Of a stretch of DNA of 64,000 nucleotides, positions 40,411 through 49,283 are shown in pieces. The notes beneath the pieces were generated by a model that was given only the letters and a program-made list of their open reading frames with translations, was not told where the DNA came from and searched no databases. The DNA lies in contig NZ_LJOD01000019.1 of NCBI RefSeq assembly GCF_001295265.1, forward strand, positions 29,468 through 93,467. The letters are read 5' to 3'. The position numbers and the translations under genes are program-made. Each line of letters opens with the position of its first letter. The stretch's first letter is position 1. The DNA is from Chryseobacterium indologenes (GTDB lineage Bacteria > Bacteroidota > Bacteroidia > Flavobacteriales > Weeksellaceae).

Positions 40411-41129
40411 GAACATTAATCACCTTTGCAGTCAGTCTCGTTTTCAGTTTCGCTGCAGCACAAACATCGATTAATAAAAGCTTTCCTGTAAAGAATAGTC
40501 AGGGAATATTCCTGAAATTTGATTATCCTCAACTGATTCGAATCAGTACCTGGGATAAAAATGAAGTTGAAATTTTAGGAACAGTGAATATTAATACAAA
40601 TGAAAATAACAATGCCTTTCAAATCAAAGAGACAAAAGATGCTAATTCTTTGATAATTGAAGGAAAAATTCCCGAAATTGAAAACCTTCCACGCCGGATT
40701 ACAGCTCGTAAGGGAAATGAAAAATTCACTTTTAAAACCATGGAAGAATATCAACAGTATTGTGAAGTCAATAAAATGAAATTCAACACAATATCTGATG
40801 GGGCGGATATTAACATTGACCTGGAAATTAAAGTTCCGAAGTCATTAAAGACCCGGATAGAATCCACCTATGGAATTGTAGAGATGAAAAACTTTGAAGC
40901 AGAGATTGCTGTTAATGCAATATACGGTGGAATTGATGCCTCGGTTTCGGAGAAAAATACCGGGAAAATTTCTGCGGAAACTTATTACGGACAAATTTAT
41001 TCCAATCTGAATACCTCATTCACAGGAAAAGAATCTGGTGATTTTCAGCAATTGGTTACCGCAACTCCTGGAATAGGACCACAGTACTATTTTGAGTCCA
41101 AATATGGAAATATTTATTTGCGAAAATAA
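40407..41129 (+). CDS. exported DUF4097-like beta-helix protein 2
   Basis: A 240-residue protein with signal peptide MRTLITFAVSLVFSFAAAQ and the same short-strand pattern (TRIESTYGIVEMKNFEAEI, VNAIYGGIDASVSEKNTGKI, SAETYYGQIYSNL). It shares the ending YFESKYGNIYLRK with the end of the previous protein (YSKIYLRTK). The ATGA overlap means coupled translation. It closes the sigma operon; a terminator follows. Confidence 0.78.
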   Translation: MRTLITFAVSLVFSFAAAQTSINKSFPVKNSQGIFLKFDYPQLIRISTWDKNEVEILGTVNINTNENNNAFQIKETKDANSLIIEGKIPEIENLPRRITARKGNEKFTFKTMEEYQQYCEVNKMKFNTISDGADINIDLEIKVPKSLKTRIESTYGIVEMKNFEAEIAVNAIYGGIDASVSEKNTGKISAETYYGQIYSNLNTSFTGKESGDFQQLVTATPGIGPQYYFESKYGNIYLRK

Positions 41130-41152
41130 TTAAACATCAATAGTTTAACAGA

Positions 41153-41180
41153 AGAGAACCATTTCAGGTTCTCTTTTTTT
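41153..41180 (+). terminator. terminator of the ECF sigma operon
   Basis: AGAGAACC (41153-41160), ATTTCA loop, GGTTCTCT (41167-41174), then T6. Confidence 0.85.
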
Positions 41181-41217
41181 GAAGCCGGGTGTTATTTTTA
41201 AGGTACTGGCTGTAATA

Positions 41218-41256
41218 AAGCAGGCTGCTTCAAAATGAAACAGCCTGTTATTTTTC
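41218..41256 (+). terminator. second hairpin with T-rich tail
   Basis: CAGGCTG (41221-41227) pairs with CAGCCTG (41241-41247), extended by A-T and G-T pairs, followed by TTATTTTT. A back-up terminator, or the end of transcripts from the convergent side. Confidence 0.6.
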
Positions 41257-41299
41257 TTTGGATAAGAGCGTACTCCACTAATAAGGAGTGTTCTTAGTC

Positions 41300-41719
41300 T
41301 TATACCGACATTACCAGCTCTTTCAGGGTCTTATCCGTTTTCATCAGTTCTCCATGGGGAATCTGATGATTGAGATATGTGAAAAACAGATGGTTTACCC
41401 AAGGATTTTCAATTTTATAAATGTAATATGAAGCAATCAGTTCAAAATCCTCAGAAATATAAGCCGGCAGATCAGATGAATTGGCTGTTCTGAAAGTGAA
41501 TAAAAAGATCTCCTTTCGGATTTCGTCAACCTGATCCCTTAAAGCTTCCTCCATTTCCATTTCCTCTACGGCCTGATAAGCCTTCATCCATAATGAAGAG
41601 AATTCGGGCTGGTCTCTGCTGTTTAAAATTTCATCAATGCTTTCGGGGGTTGTTTTGTCAAGAGTCATTTTTAAAGACTGTATAAAAACTTCTCCCAGGG
41701 TATTGAGTTCCTGTTTCAT
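41300..41719 (-). CDS. hypothetical helical protein (possible globin-like fold)
   Basis: A 139-residue all-helical soluble protein (MKQELNTLGEVFIQSLKMTL, LWMKAYQAVEEMEMEEALRDQV, LIASYYIYKIENPWVNHLFF). I do not assign a family with certainty; helix lengths are globin-like but no clear proximal His is evident. ATG 41719 is preferred; an in-frame TTG at 41740 would overlap the end of the M3 peptidase gene. The two genes are probably cotranscribed. Confidence 0.65.
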   Translation of the reverse strand: MKQELNTLGEVFIQSLKMTLDKTTPESIDEILNSRDQPEFSSLWMKAYQAVEEMEMEEALRDQVDEIRKEIFLFTFRTANSSDLPAYISEDFELIASYYIYKIENPWVNHLFFTYLNHQIPHGELMKTDKTLKELVMSV

Positions 41720-41732
41720 AATGGTGCTGTTT

Positions 41733-43775
41733 TTATCCAAATGCTCTTTTCAGTAAACTTTCCACCTTAGGCTCACTTCCTCTGAAATCCTTATACAGCT
41801 CCATCGGATCTTTTGTTCCTCCGGAAGAAAGCAGGATTTTATATTTTGCTGCGGTCTCAGGATTGAAAATTCCGGTTTCCTTGAAATACTGGAAAGCATC
41901 GGCATCCAGTACTTCAGCCCATTTATAAGAATAATACCCTGCAGAATATCCTCCCTGGAAAATATGTGAGAAGCTTGGGCTCATCGCTGTTTCCGGATTA
42001 ATAGGATATAATGTGGTAGGTTTTGTGTATCTATCTTCAAACTCTTTTACACTTTCATTTTCCAGTTCTTTCACTTTTGTATGGTAGCTCATATCCAGCA
42101 GTCCGAAACCGATTTGTCTTAGAGTCTGATAACCTTCCATGAAATTTTTAGACAATTCAATCTTTTCAATTTTTTCGTCGGGAAGTACTTCACCTGTCTG
42201 ATAATGTCTGGCGAATGTTTTTAAGAATTCAGGTTCATAGCAGAAGTTCTCCAGAAACTGGGAAGGCAGTTCTACAAAATCCCATTTTACGGAAGTTCCG
42301 GAAAGATTTGGGTATTGGGTATCAGCCATCATACCGTGAAGAGCATGCCCGAATTCATGGAATAATGTTGTTACTTCCTGGAAGGTCAGTAAGCTAGGCG
42401 TCTCTTTGGTAGGCTTGCTGAAATTACATACAATGGAAATATGCGGACGGGAATTTTCACCGTTTTGCTTATACTGGTTTTTATAGCTGGTCATCCATGC
42501 ACCGGCTCTTTTACCTTTTCTCGGGAAATAATCTACGTAAAGAAGACCTTTGTATCGGGTTTCCGGGTTCTGGCTGCCGGCCTGAACTTCTTTCACTTCA
42601 TAAACTTTTACATCCTCATGGTATTTCGGAATATCATTTCTTTCTTCAAAAGTCAGCCCGAAAAGTTTTCCTGCCAGCCCGAATACGGCATCCTGTACCT
42701 GATTCAGCGGAAAATAAGGCTTCAGTTCTTCATCATCCAGATCAAATTTGGCTTTACGGAGCTTCTCCGCATAGAAAGTATGATCATAATTTTGCATTTC
42801 TTCAATTCCGTCAGCTTTTGCCAGAGATTTTAATTCTCCGATTTCCTGGTCAGCATAAGGCTTTGCTTTGGTTAAAAGTTCATTTAGAAAATCAAAAACC
42901 TTAACCGGAGATTTAGCCATTCTTTCTTCAAGGACAAAATCTGCATAGTTTTTATACCCTAAAAGTTCAGCCTTCTGCTGCTTTAAACTAAGGAGTTCTT
43001 TAATCAGATTCTGGTTGTCGAACTCATCATCATTGAAAGATTTTTTCCCGTTGGCCAGCGCCAGTTCCTTTCTCAGGTCACGGTTTTCGGCATAGGTCAT
43101 AAACGGGATGTAGCTCGGATACTGTAAAGTAACGACCCAGCCTTCGAGGTTTCTTTCTCTGGCTTCCTCAGCATACTGTTCAATAATTGCTTCCGGAATT
43201 CCCGCCAGTTCTTTTTTATCTGTAATATGTTTAAAATAAGCATTCGTGGAAGCCAGTACGTTTTGTCCGAACTGAAGAGACTTTAAAGAAAGATCCATGC
43301 TGATCTTCTTTAATTTTTCTTTGTCTTCCTCATTCAACAGGGCACCACTTCTTACAAATCCTTTGTAGGTTTCATTTAAAAGCATTTCCTGCTCACCGTT
43401 AAGCTGGTATTTCTCCTTTTCATCATAAACTTTTTTAATCTTGTTGAAAAGGGCTTCATTCTGGGAGATTTTGGAAGAATATTCTGTAAGGATAGGAGAT
43501 ACTTCCTGGGCAATCTGCTGGATTTCATCACTGGTTTCAGCAGAATTTAAATTAAAAAATATATTGGAAACCACATCAAGCTGTTCACCGGAATAGGCGA
43601 GTGCTTCAATAACATTTTCAAAAGTCGGGGCTTCCGGGTTATTTACAATAGCATCAATTTCCTGCTCAGATCGTTTGATCAGTTCCTTGAAAGCCGGAAG
43701 ATAATCTTCATTTTTAATTTCATTAAAAGGGGCTGCGTGGTATGGCGTGTTAAAAGTTTCTGTTAAAATATTCAT
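41733..43775 (-). CDS. M3-family oligopeptidase
   Basis: A 680-residue zinc metallopeptidase of the M3 (PrlC/Dcp/thimet) family, cytosolic, degrading oligopeptides. The zinc motif is TLFHEFGHALHGMM (around residue 470) with the third-ligand region SQFLENFCYEPEFL downstream. Length is standard, and there is no signal peptide. It is the first gene of a minus-strand pair; a -7 box lies 58 bases before its ATG. Confidence 0.93.
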   Translation of the reverse strand: MNILTETFNTPYHAAPFNEIKNEDYLPAFKELIKRSEQEIDAIVNNPEAPTFENVIEALAYSGEQLDVVSNIFFNLNSAETSDEIQQIAQEVSPILTEYSSKISQNEALFNKIKKVYDEKEKYQLNGEQEMLLNETYKGFVRSGALLNEEDKEKLKKISMDLSLKSLQFGQNVLASTNAYFKHITDKKELAGIPEAIIEQYAEEARERNLEGWVVTLQYPSYIPFMTYAENRDLRKELALANGKKSFNDDEFDNQNLIKELLSLKQQKAELLGYKNYADFVLEERMAKSPVKVFDFLNELLTKAKPYADQEIGELKSLAKADGIEEMQNYDHTFYAEKLRKAKFDLDDEELKPYFPLNQVQDAVFGLAGKLFGLTFEERNDIPKYHEDVKVYEVKEVQAGSQNPETRYKGLLYVDYFPRKGKRAGAWMTSYKNQYKQNGENSRPHISIVCNFSKPTKETPSLLTFQEVTTLFHEFGHALHGMMADTQYPNLSGTSVKWDFVELPSQFLENFCYEPEFLKTFARHYQTGEVLPDEKIEKIELSKNFMEGYQTLRQIGFGLLDMSYHTKVKELENESVKEFEDRYTKPTTLYPINPETAMSPSFSHIFQGGYSAGYYSYKWAEVLDADAFQYFKETGIFNPETAAKYKILLSSGGTKDPMELYKDFRGSEPKVESLLKRAFG

Positions 43776-43832
43776 TTTTCAATTATTTAAAGTAAAAATA
43801 ATGATTCATCCGGGAATCACAGCTGAAACGGA

Positions 43833-43840
43833 CAAAAATA
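43833..43840 (-). promoter_or_regulatory. -7 box of the M3 peptidase gene
   Basis: TATTTTTG on the minus strand; a TTTTTG lies 22 bases upstream as a possible -33 element. Confidence 0.5.
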
Positions 43841-43923
43841 ATGCCCGGGTATCAGGATATGACAAAAATGCTTTAACTTTAATAATCTTGTCATATGAAA
43901 AGCTGCAGAGAAAACATAATGAC

Positions 43924-43931
43924 TAATTTTG
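43924..43931 (+). promoter_or_regulatory. -7 box of the SRPBCC gene
   Basis: TAATTTTG matches TAnnTTTG, 50 bases before the ATG at 43982. Confidence 0.45.
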
Positions 43932-43981
43932 TTGACAGGATTTACCATTTCAACTAAAAATAAACTTAAAATATGTAAACT

Positions 43982-44506
43982 ATGAAAACAATCTTAAAAA
44001 TTCTTGGCACAATCATTCTGCTGCTTGTCGTGTATGGTATCATTGCAATACTGACATTCAGCAAGGATTATCATTTTGAAAAATCGGTAACCATTAACGC
44101 TCCGGTAGAAAAAGTGTGGCAGCATGTAGGCTCGCTGAAAGCTTATAATACCTGGGATCCTTTTTCTAAAAAAGTTAAAGATATTAAAATCACTTATTCC
44201 GGTGAAGGTGATAAAATAGGAGATTCTTATCATTGGTCAGGAAAAAAAAGTGAAGGTGAGCAGGCTGTTATTGAAACAGTGCCCAATCAAAAACTGGTAA
44301 CAAAACTTCATTTTATCAAGCCATTTAACGGGAATGCTAAAGGAACTTTTATTTTAACGCCTGAAGGAAGCGCAACCAAAGTAACCTGGATGATAGACAA
44401 CGAGCTGAATCCGGTAATGAAGATCATGAAGCCAATGATGGATATGAATATGAAAAAAATGTTTGACAAAGGGCTTGGCGATCTGAAGAAGCTATCTGAA
44501 CAATAA
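43982..44506 (+). CDS. membrane-anchored SRPBCC-family protein
   Basis: A 174-residue protein with one N-terminal membrane helix (ILGTIILLLVVYGIIAILTF) and a polyketide-cyclase/SRPBCC domain: VTINAPVEKVWQHVGSLKAYNTWDPF, GDKIGDSYHWSGKKSEGEQAV and a long C-terminal helix MMDMNMKKMFDKGLGDLKKL. The fold binds hydrophobic ligands; none is known here. Ends next to a bidirectional hairpin. Confidence 0.82.
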   Translation: MKTILKILGTIILLLVVYGIIAILTFSKDYHFEKSVTINAPVEKVWQHVGSLKAYNTWDPFSKKVKDIKITYSGEGDKIGDSYHWSGKKSEGEQAVIETVPNQKLVTKLHFIKPFNGNAKGTFILTPEGSATKVTWMIDNELNPVMKIMKPMMDMNMKKMFDKGLGDLKKLSEQ

Positions 44507-44507
44507 T

Positions 44508-44902
44508 TCAATAATAGAAAAAGAGACTTTTATAGTCTCTTTTTTTATCACAATTAAACGTTCCTGATAATGCATTCCTTTTCCAGATCCCTTTAGTACC
44601 GGTCTGCTTAAGATATCCGGTAATCTGGAAATTATTTTTGGTATTCATGTCAAATTTACCATCAGAATTCACATAGCCGCCTGTTATTTCTGTCGCATTA
44701 CCGGGAGAAAACTCCAGCTTACCATCTATGGTTCCTTCTTTGCTACGGTAAAATAAATCCTGCCGTTTTCATCTCCGCTGAAAGTTCCCGCATATTCACC
44801 CTTAAACCCTGAATTTACCTGTCTGAGAGATTCTTCATCAGAAATACAGGATGTTAATGACACCATGAAAATAAAAGCGGGTACTGCTAAATTGATCTTC
44901 AT
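44508..44902 (-). pseudogene. small lipoprotein gene broken by one missing base
   Basis: ATG 44902 opens MKINLAVPAFIFMVSLTSCI, a clear lipoprotein signal, then GEYAGTFSGDENGRIYFT, and stops after 59 codons. The -1 neighbour frame continues YRSKEGTIDGKLEFSPGN, TEITGGYVNSDGKFDMNT and TGYLKQTGTKGIWKR. Adding one T to the run complementary to 44750-44753 joins them as GRIYFYRSKEG. The joined frame then runs through the hairpin of the SRPBCC gene to a TGA at 44508-44510, so the original stop may be lost too. I do not recognise the family. Confidence 0.7.
44518..44547 (+). terminator. terminator of the SRPBCC gene
   Basis: AAAAAGAGACT (44518-44528) pairs with AGTCTCTTTTT (44534-44544), then more T. 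Confidence 0.85.
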
Positions 44903-45058
44903 GTTCTTGGCAGTAATTTATAACATTGGTGAATAATATAGCAGAATTGTCATTTCCGCACATAAATAATTGAATTTAACTAAAATAATAGGTCTTCCAG
45001 ATCAGAATGGCTTAATTCTTTCAGGAAAAAAATATACCTTTATGTAAAGATTAGATGT

Positions 45059-45508
45059 ATGGAGAAGACTGTATTTGAAAAAAGTGATATCCGAAATTAT
45101 GTTAAGACTGCCATTGCAGAGAAAATAGAAAAACTTAAAAACTTCATCGAGTTTACGCTGGAAGCAAGTCGCGATATCAAAAAAACACCCAAATATGACA
45201 GCATCCGGGAAGAGATGCAGGAGGAAATCTATCAGATGCAGCGCCAGCTTGGAGCTTTGAATGATCTGAAAAGAAATATGGCCAAAGTACTGAACAATGC
45301 TACGCAAAGGGTTCAGCTTGGCTCTCTTGTAATTACCAATAAAGCCCGTTTCTATATTTCAGTTTCTTTGGGAGAGTTCTTTTTTGAAGGCGACCGCTTT
45401 TATGCTATTTCTCCCGAAAGCCCCATGGCCCGGAAAATGATGGGAATGAAATCCGGCGATGCATTTACCCTGAATAATATCCATCAGGAGATTATTGAAG
45501 TGCTTTAA
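45059..45508 (+). CDS. GreA/GreB-like C-terminal domain protein
   Basis: A 149-residue protein. The N-terminal half is helical coiled coil (IREEMQEEIYQMQRQLGALNDLKRNMAKVL) and the C-terminal half matches the GreA/GreB FKBP-like fold: VQLGSLVITNKARFYISVSLG, FYAISPESPMARKMMGMKSGDAF. It lacks the acidic tip expected of a real transcript-cleavage factor. Bacteroidota relatives are often mislabelled 3-oxoacyl-ACP synthase. Possible roles include binding the RNA polymerase secondary channel; unproven. Confidence 0.72.
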   Translation: MEKTVFEKSDIRNYVKTAIAEKIEKLKNFIEFTLEASRDIKKTPKYDSIREEMQEEIYQMQRQLGALNDLKRNMAKVLNNATQRVQLGSLVITNKARFYISVSLGEFFFEGDRFYAISPESPMARKMMGMKSGDAFTLNNIHQEIIEVL

Positions 45509-45571
45509 GACGCAGTTACCAAAGACACTATTTTTAAAAACCTTTCTTTCAAAGATAGATATAGGAATAAA

Positions 45572-45602
45572 TTTGCAGTTGTGAAAAATTTTAGTACCTT
45601 GC
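45572..45602 (+). promoter_or_regulatory. promoter of the DoxX-like gene
   Basis: TTTG at 45572-45575, 19 bases, TACCTTGC at 45595-45602 (one mismatch to TAnnTTTG). The TTG that opens the longest frame (45604) would lie at or before the transcript start. Confidence 0.55.
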
Positions 45603-45621
45603 ATTGCAAAATACTAAAGCT

Positions 45622-46263
45622 ATGAAATTTGAAACACTCAGAACTAACCGATTTAACCAGTGGATCATTATACATTTAAGATATCTCGTAGGATTTGCCT
45701 TTCTTCCTTCAGGGATGGTAAAACTGATGGGGGAGAGATTTACACAGATTTCTACAGATGATCCCATCGGGTATTTTTTCGAAGCATTATATCAGTCGGG
45801 TTTCTATTGGAATTTTTTAGGACTTGCCCAGGTGGCGGCAGGAATCCTACTGATGACCCAACGTTTCGCTATGCCCGGTGCCCTCATGTTTCTGGCGATT
45901 CTGAGCAATATATGGATCATTACAATAAGCCTTTCTTTTACAGGAACCTGGATGATTACCTCCCTGATGATGGTTGCCGTACTGGTACTTATTGTATGGG
46001 ATAAACATAAACTGATGCCTTTATTCAGTTACAATCAGCCATCTTCCGTGAAAGCTTTTCCGGATCCGGACAGAAGCTGGATAATTGCGGGAATGATTTA
46101 TGTTTTCAGTTTTGTAATTCTTTACCTGCTTGGGCCTGTGGGAGAAAATATCTATATAAAGTGGATTTCTGCAGCATTAGGGGTTCTTATGGCGGGTACT
46201 TTTGTTATAACCGGATATAAAGCATACAAAAATCCGGATCTTCTTTTGAAAAAACAGGTGTAA
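45622..46263 (+). CDS. DoxX-like membrane protein
   Basis: A 213-residue protein with about six hydrophobic helices. IHLRYLVGFAFLPSGMVKLMGERF, FWNFLGLAQVAAGILLMTQRFAMPGALM and VAVLVLIVWDKHKLMPLF give the DoxX/SURF4-like four-helix core, with two further helices at the end. Function unknown; DoxX relatives are tied to membrane redox stress. ATG 45622 (MKFETLRTNRF) is the start. Confidence 0.75.
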   Translation: MKFETLRTNRFNQWIIIHLRYLVGFAFLPSGMVKLMGERFTQISTDDPIGYFFEALYQSGFYWNFLGLAQVAAGILLMTQRFAMPGALMFLAILSNIWIITISLSFTGTWMITSLMMVAVLVLIVWDKHKLMPLFSYNQPSSVKAFPDPDRSWIIAGMIYVFSFVILYLLGPVGENIYIKWISAALGVLMAGTFVITGYKAYKNPDLLLKKQV

Positions 46264-46292
46264 ATAAATGAGGAGCTTTTGCTTTCATGTTG

Positions 46293-46300
46293 TAAATTTG
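46293..46300 (+). promoter_or_regulatory. -7 box of the nitroreductase gene, five bases before ATG
   Basis: TAAATTTG followed by TAGCT and the ATG at 46306, again predicting a leaderless or one-base-leader mRNA. Confidence 0.55.
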
Positions 46301-46305
46301 TAGCT

Positions 46306-46818
46306 ATGAATAAAGCAGAAACTTTAAAAGAGATCATAGAGCAGAGAAAAAGCATATTCCCGAAAGATTATACTGATGCAGAAATTTCTCAGGAACTGAT
46401 TGATGAAATTCTCAATTCGGCAACATTTGCTCCCAATCATAAACGGACAAAACCGTGGAGGTTCAAAGTTTTCAGGGGTGAAGAAAAGTTAAAGCTGGCA
46501 TCAGAAATGCAGGCGATCTATAAAGCAACTCAGCCGGAGCAGCTTTTTCTGGAGAAAAAATACAACGATATAGGATTTAAAATCAATAAAGCAGATGCGG
46601 TAATATCCATTGTTGTTAATTTCAGCGGAATGGTTCCTGAATGGGAAGAAATTGCTGCTACCTCTATGGCTGTACAAAATATGTATCTTACCTGTACAGC
46701 CAATGAAATAGGATGCTACTGGAGTTCGCCCAAAATTGTCGACTATCTGAAGGAGTCCCTGACTATTGAGGAAAACCAGAAATGCCTGGGGCTTTTCTAT
46801 ATGGGAAAACTTAATTAA
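46306..46818 (+). CDS. nitroreductase-family protein
   Basis: A 170-residue FMN-dependent oxidoreductase. IIEQRKSIFPKDYTDAEISQELIDEIL and SATFAPNHKRTKPWRFKVF form the FMN-binding N-terminus, and ATSMAVQNMYLTCTANEIGCYWSSP is the family's dimer helix. The substrate is unknown (nitro compounds, quinones or flavins). ATG 46306 is the start: the longer frame overlaps the promoter. It is convergent with the serine hydrolase gene. Confidence 0.88.
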   Translation: MNKAETLKEIIEQRKSIFPKDYTDAEISQELIDEILNSATFAPNHKRTKPWRFKVFRGEEKLKLASEMQAIYKATQPEQLFLEKKYNDIGFKINKADAVISIVVNFSGMVPEWEEIAATSMAVQNMYLTCTANEIGCYWSSPKIVDYLKESLTIEENQKCLGLFYMGKLN

Positions 46819-46851
46819 ATGAATTATATACCAATGAAATTAATCCTGTAA

Positions 46852-48474
46852 TCACTGCTTTTTAATTACATGATAAGCAGGGTTAATTTCATTGGTCATA
46901 TCCAGAATGATATCATAGGTTCCCGGTTCTGTTATTTTTATATTATTCCCATATTTTACGAGATGGCTGGCTTCATTGATGCCCAGTTCCATTGCCCACT
47001 CATTATTGCCCCGGAATTTTAGATTACCTGGCTTTAACGCGACATTTCTGGCTTCCAGAATATTTTTATTTCTGGAATTGGGGGTTAATTGTACATCCGG
47101 TCCGTTCCAACCGTTCGGGGTGGAATCTCCTACTGCTCCCCAGAGAAAAGAACTGCTTATTTTTTTTGCTTCCCTGATCAGTTTTCCATTTTTTGTTATT
47201 TTTAAGGAGTTGATTTCTCCATTTTTGCCAGCTTCAAATTCAAAATAAATTTTATCATTTTCATAATTGATAACGTAAAACTTTTTTTCGTTTTCCGCAA
47301 AGAAGGTGTCTCCGGAGCTGTCTTTAGAGTCAAAATAGCTTATTGATTCGTCTTTTGCAGAAATATAGAGATTTCTGTCTGCTGACTGGTATAATCCCTT
47401 TATCCGGTTTTGCTGTTCAGGACTGATTTTTACATTTTTAGGAAGATGATAAGGGTGATTGTACAGTAAAGAGATGATTCCTTTATATACTTCCGGTACA
47501 CCGCCATCGAAAGTGTTACTTAATACAATGACCGTAATGTCATCCTGGGGAATTCTGGAAAAGAAGGAGAGGAAACCCGGACCTGCACCTCCATGTCCGA
47601 TCACGGTTTTCCCTTGTATGGATTCAACGGTCCAGCCATATCCATAGTCATAATTATGGAAACGGGACTGTGCTTTTTCTAAAGTTTCCTTATCCAGTAT
47701 TTTAAAATTCTTAAGTCCTTCTTCATATTTATAAAGATCCTCTACCGTAGAGTACATGGCACCAGCAGCGTGAGGATGGTTATAATCATAGTTTACCCCT
47801 TCTCTGGAATTGTTTTTTGATAAAAAATCATAGCCTGTTGCTTTGTTTTTATCTTTTAAATCTTTAAATCCAAAACCTGTACTGGTCATGCCTAAAGGAT
47901 CGAGAATATATTTTTGTACAGCCTGCTGATAAGACATTCCTGCCGTTTTGTTGATAATATAGCCTAATAAATAATAATTGGAGTTGCTGTAACTCCATTT
48001 GCTGCCTGGTGAAAAACCCAAAGGCTGGACTGAAATAAAGTTCAGGAAGGTTTCTTCATCCTTGGTCTCTGCAGGATTGACATTGTTCTGAATACCGGAG
48101 GTATGGGTCAGTAATTGTTCAATGGTAATACTGTCTCCTTTTGGAAATTTGGGAAAATATTTGGATAGTTTATCCTGTAATGACAATTTTCCCTGTTTTT
48201 CCAATAATAAAACAACGGTTGCAGTAAATGATTTTGTAGTAGAGTAGATCCGGTAAATACTCTGATTGGTGTTTTTCTCTCTGGTCTGGAAATTCTTAAT
48301 GCCATAGCTTTTCTCAAAAAATATTTTCCCTTTTTCTGCCACAAGAACACTTCCGTTAAAACGGTTGAGATGGTAATAAGAGCTGATAAGCTTGTCAATT
48401 TTTTCTTCTCTGGATTGGCTGTGCAGATTTTTAAGGCCAAACATGACTACAAGAAGGAGGAGTAAGTTTTTCAT
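46852..48474 (-). CDS. exported serine hydrolase, beta-lactamase/PBP-like
   Basis: A 540-residue protein with signal peptide MKNLLLLLVVMFGLKNLHSQ and a class C beta-lactamase-like domain: STTKS (SxxK nucleophile), YSNSNYYLLG (YxN) and VIGHGGAGPG (HxG). A second strand-rich domain of about 170 residues follows. Such proteins hydrolyse D-Ala peptides, esters or other amides; real beta-lactamase activity is not implied. ATG 48474 is used, since the longer frame adds 17 residues before the signal. Confidence 0.87.
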   Translation of the reverse strand: MKNLLLLLVVMFGLKNLHSQSREEKIDKLISSYYHLNRFNGSVLVAEKGKIFFEKSYGIKNFQTREKNTNQSIYRIYSTTKSFTATVVLLLEKQGKLSLQDKLSKYFPKFPKGDSITIEQLLTHTSGIQNNVNPAETKDEETFLNFISVQPLGFSPGSKWSYSNSNYYLLGYIINKTAGMSYQQAVQKYILDPLGMTSTGFGFKDLKDKNKATGYDFLSKNNSREGVNYDYNHPHAAGAMYSTVEDLYKYEEGLKNFKILDKETLEKAQSRFHNYDYGYGWTVESIQGKTVIGHGGAGPGFLSFFSRIPQDDITVIVLSNTFDGGVPEVYKGIISLLYNHPYHLPKNVKISPEQQNRIKGLYQSADRNLYISAKDESISYFDSKDSSGDTFFAENEKKFYVINYENDKIYFEFEAGKNGEINSLKITKNGKLIREAKKISSSFLWGAVGDSTPNGWNGPDVQLTPNSRNKNILEARNVALKPGNLKFRGNNEWAMELGINEASHLVKYGNNIKITEPGTYDIILDMTNEINPAYHVIKKQ

Positions 48475-48626
48475 TAAACGTAAGTTTTTGATAAAATATT
48501 TAAAATGTCTTGGAAACGGAAACATGAAAAAGAAAAGTAATAATAGAGTTAACTCCGGAAATCACAGAAATTTTCCATCAACAAACTGTCTGACCGTTTA
48601 ATACTATAACAATTTAATGTTTTATC

Positions 48627-48656
48627 TTGTTACATCGGAAAATTTATTTATCTTTG
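48627..48656 (+). promoter_or_regulatory. promoter of rpsP
   Basis: TTG at 48627-48629, 19 bases, then TATCTTTG at 48649-48656: a near-consensus pair, fitting a ribosomal protein gene. Confidence 0.75.
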
Positions 48657-48705
48657 CACTCTTAAATATTTAACTGGGACGAGTTCCCGTAAAATTCACA
48701 ACATT

Positions 48706-49269
48706 ATGTCAGTAAAAATCAGATTACAAAGACACGGTAAAAAAGGTAAACCTTTCTTCCACATCGTGGTTGCAGATTCTAGAGCTAGAAGAGATGGTAG
48801 ATTCATCGAAAAACTAGGAACTTACAACCCAATTACTAACCCTGCAACTATCGATTTGAACGTTGATGCTGCTGTAAAGTGGTTAAACAACGGTGCTCAG
48901 CCAACTGATACTGCAAGAGCAATCCTTTCTTACAAAGGTGCCCTTTACAAAAAACACTTACAAGGTGGTGTAGCTAAAGGTGCTTTTGATGAAGCTGAAG
49001 CTGAAAAGAGATTCAACGCTTGGTTAGAAGCTAAAGAATCAAAAGTACAAGGTAAAGTAGAAGGTTTGGCTACTGCTAAAGCTGATGCTAAGAAAGCTGC
49101 TTTAGAAGCTGAAGCTAAAGTAAACGAAGCTAGAATTGCTGCTGCTGCACAGGCTGAAGCTGATGCTAAGGCTGCTGAAGAAGCTGCTAATGCACCTGCT
49201 GAAGAAGTTGCTGAAGCTGCAGAAGGAGAAGCTCCTGCTGCTGAAACTGAAGAAAACACTGAAGCTTAA
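48706..49269 (+). CDS. rpsP: 30S ribosomal protein S16 with long Ala/Glu-rich tail
   Basis: A 187-residue S16. The first 80 residues are the conserved protein (MSVKIRLQRHGKKGKPFFHI, RDGRFIEKLGTYNP, AVKWLNNGAQPTDTA). Beyond about residue 110 comes a helical tail of Ala, Glu and Lys (DAKKAALEAEAKVNEARIAA) of about 75 residues that E. coli S16 (82 residues) lacks. Such extensions occur in Bacteroidota S16, and the tail is probably exposed on the 30S surface. rimM follows 14 bases later. Confidence 0.95.
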   Translation: MSVKIRLQRHGKKGKPFFHIVVADSRARRDGRFIEKLGTYNPITNPATIDLNVDAAVKWLNNGAQPTDTARAILSYKGALYKKHLQGGVAKGAFDEAEAEKRFNAWLEAKESKVQGKVEGLATAKADAKKAALEAEAKVNEARIAAAAQAEADAKAAEEAANAPAEEVAEAAEGEAPAAETEENTEA

Positions 49270-49283
49270 AAAACAACCGCTGT

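Noticed and set aside
45059..45508. 3-oxoacyl-ACP synthase
   Set aside because: A label often given to such proteins, but the sequence has the GreA/GreB-like C-terminal pattern and no thiolase motifs.
48945..49259. Ala/Ser-rich minus-strand frame opposite rpsP
   Set aside because: Arises from the repetitive GCT/GAA codons of the S16 tail.
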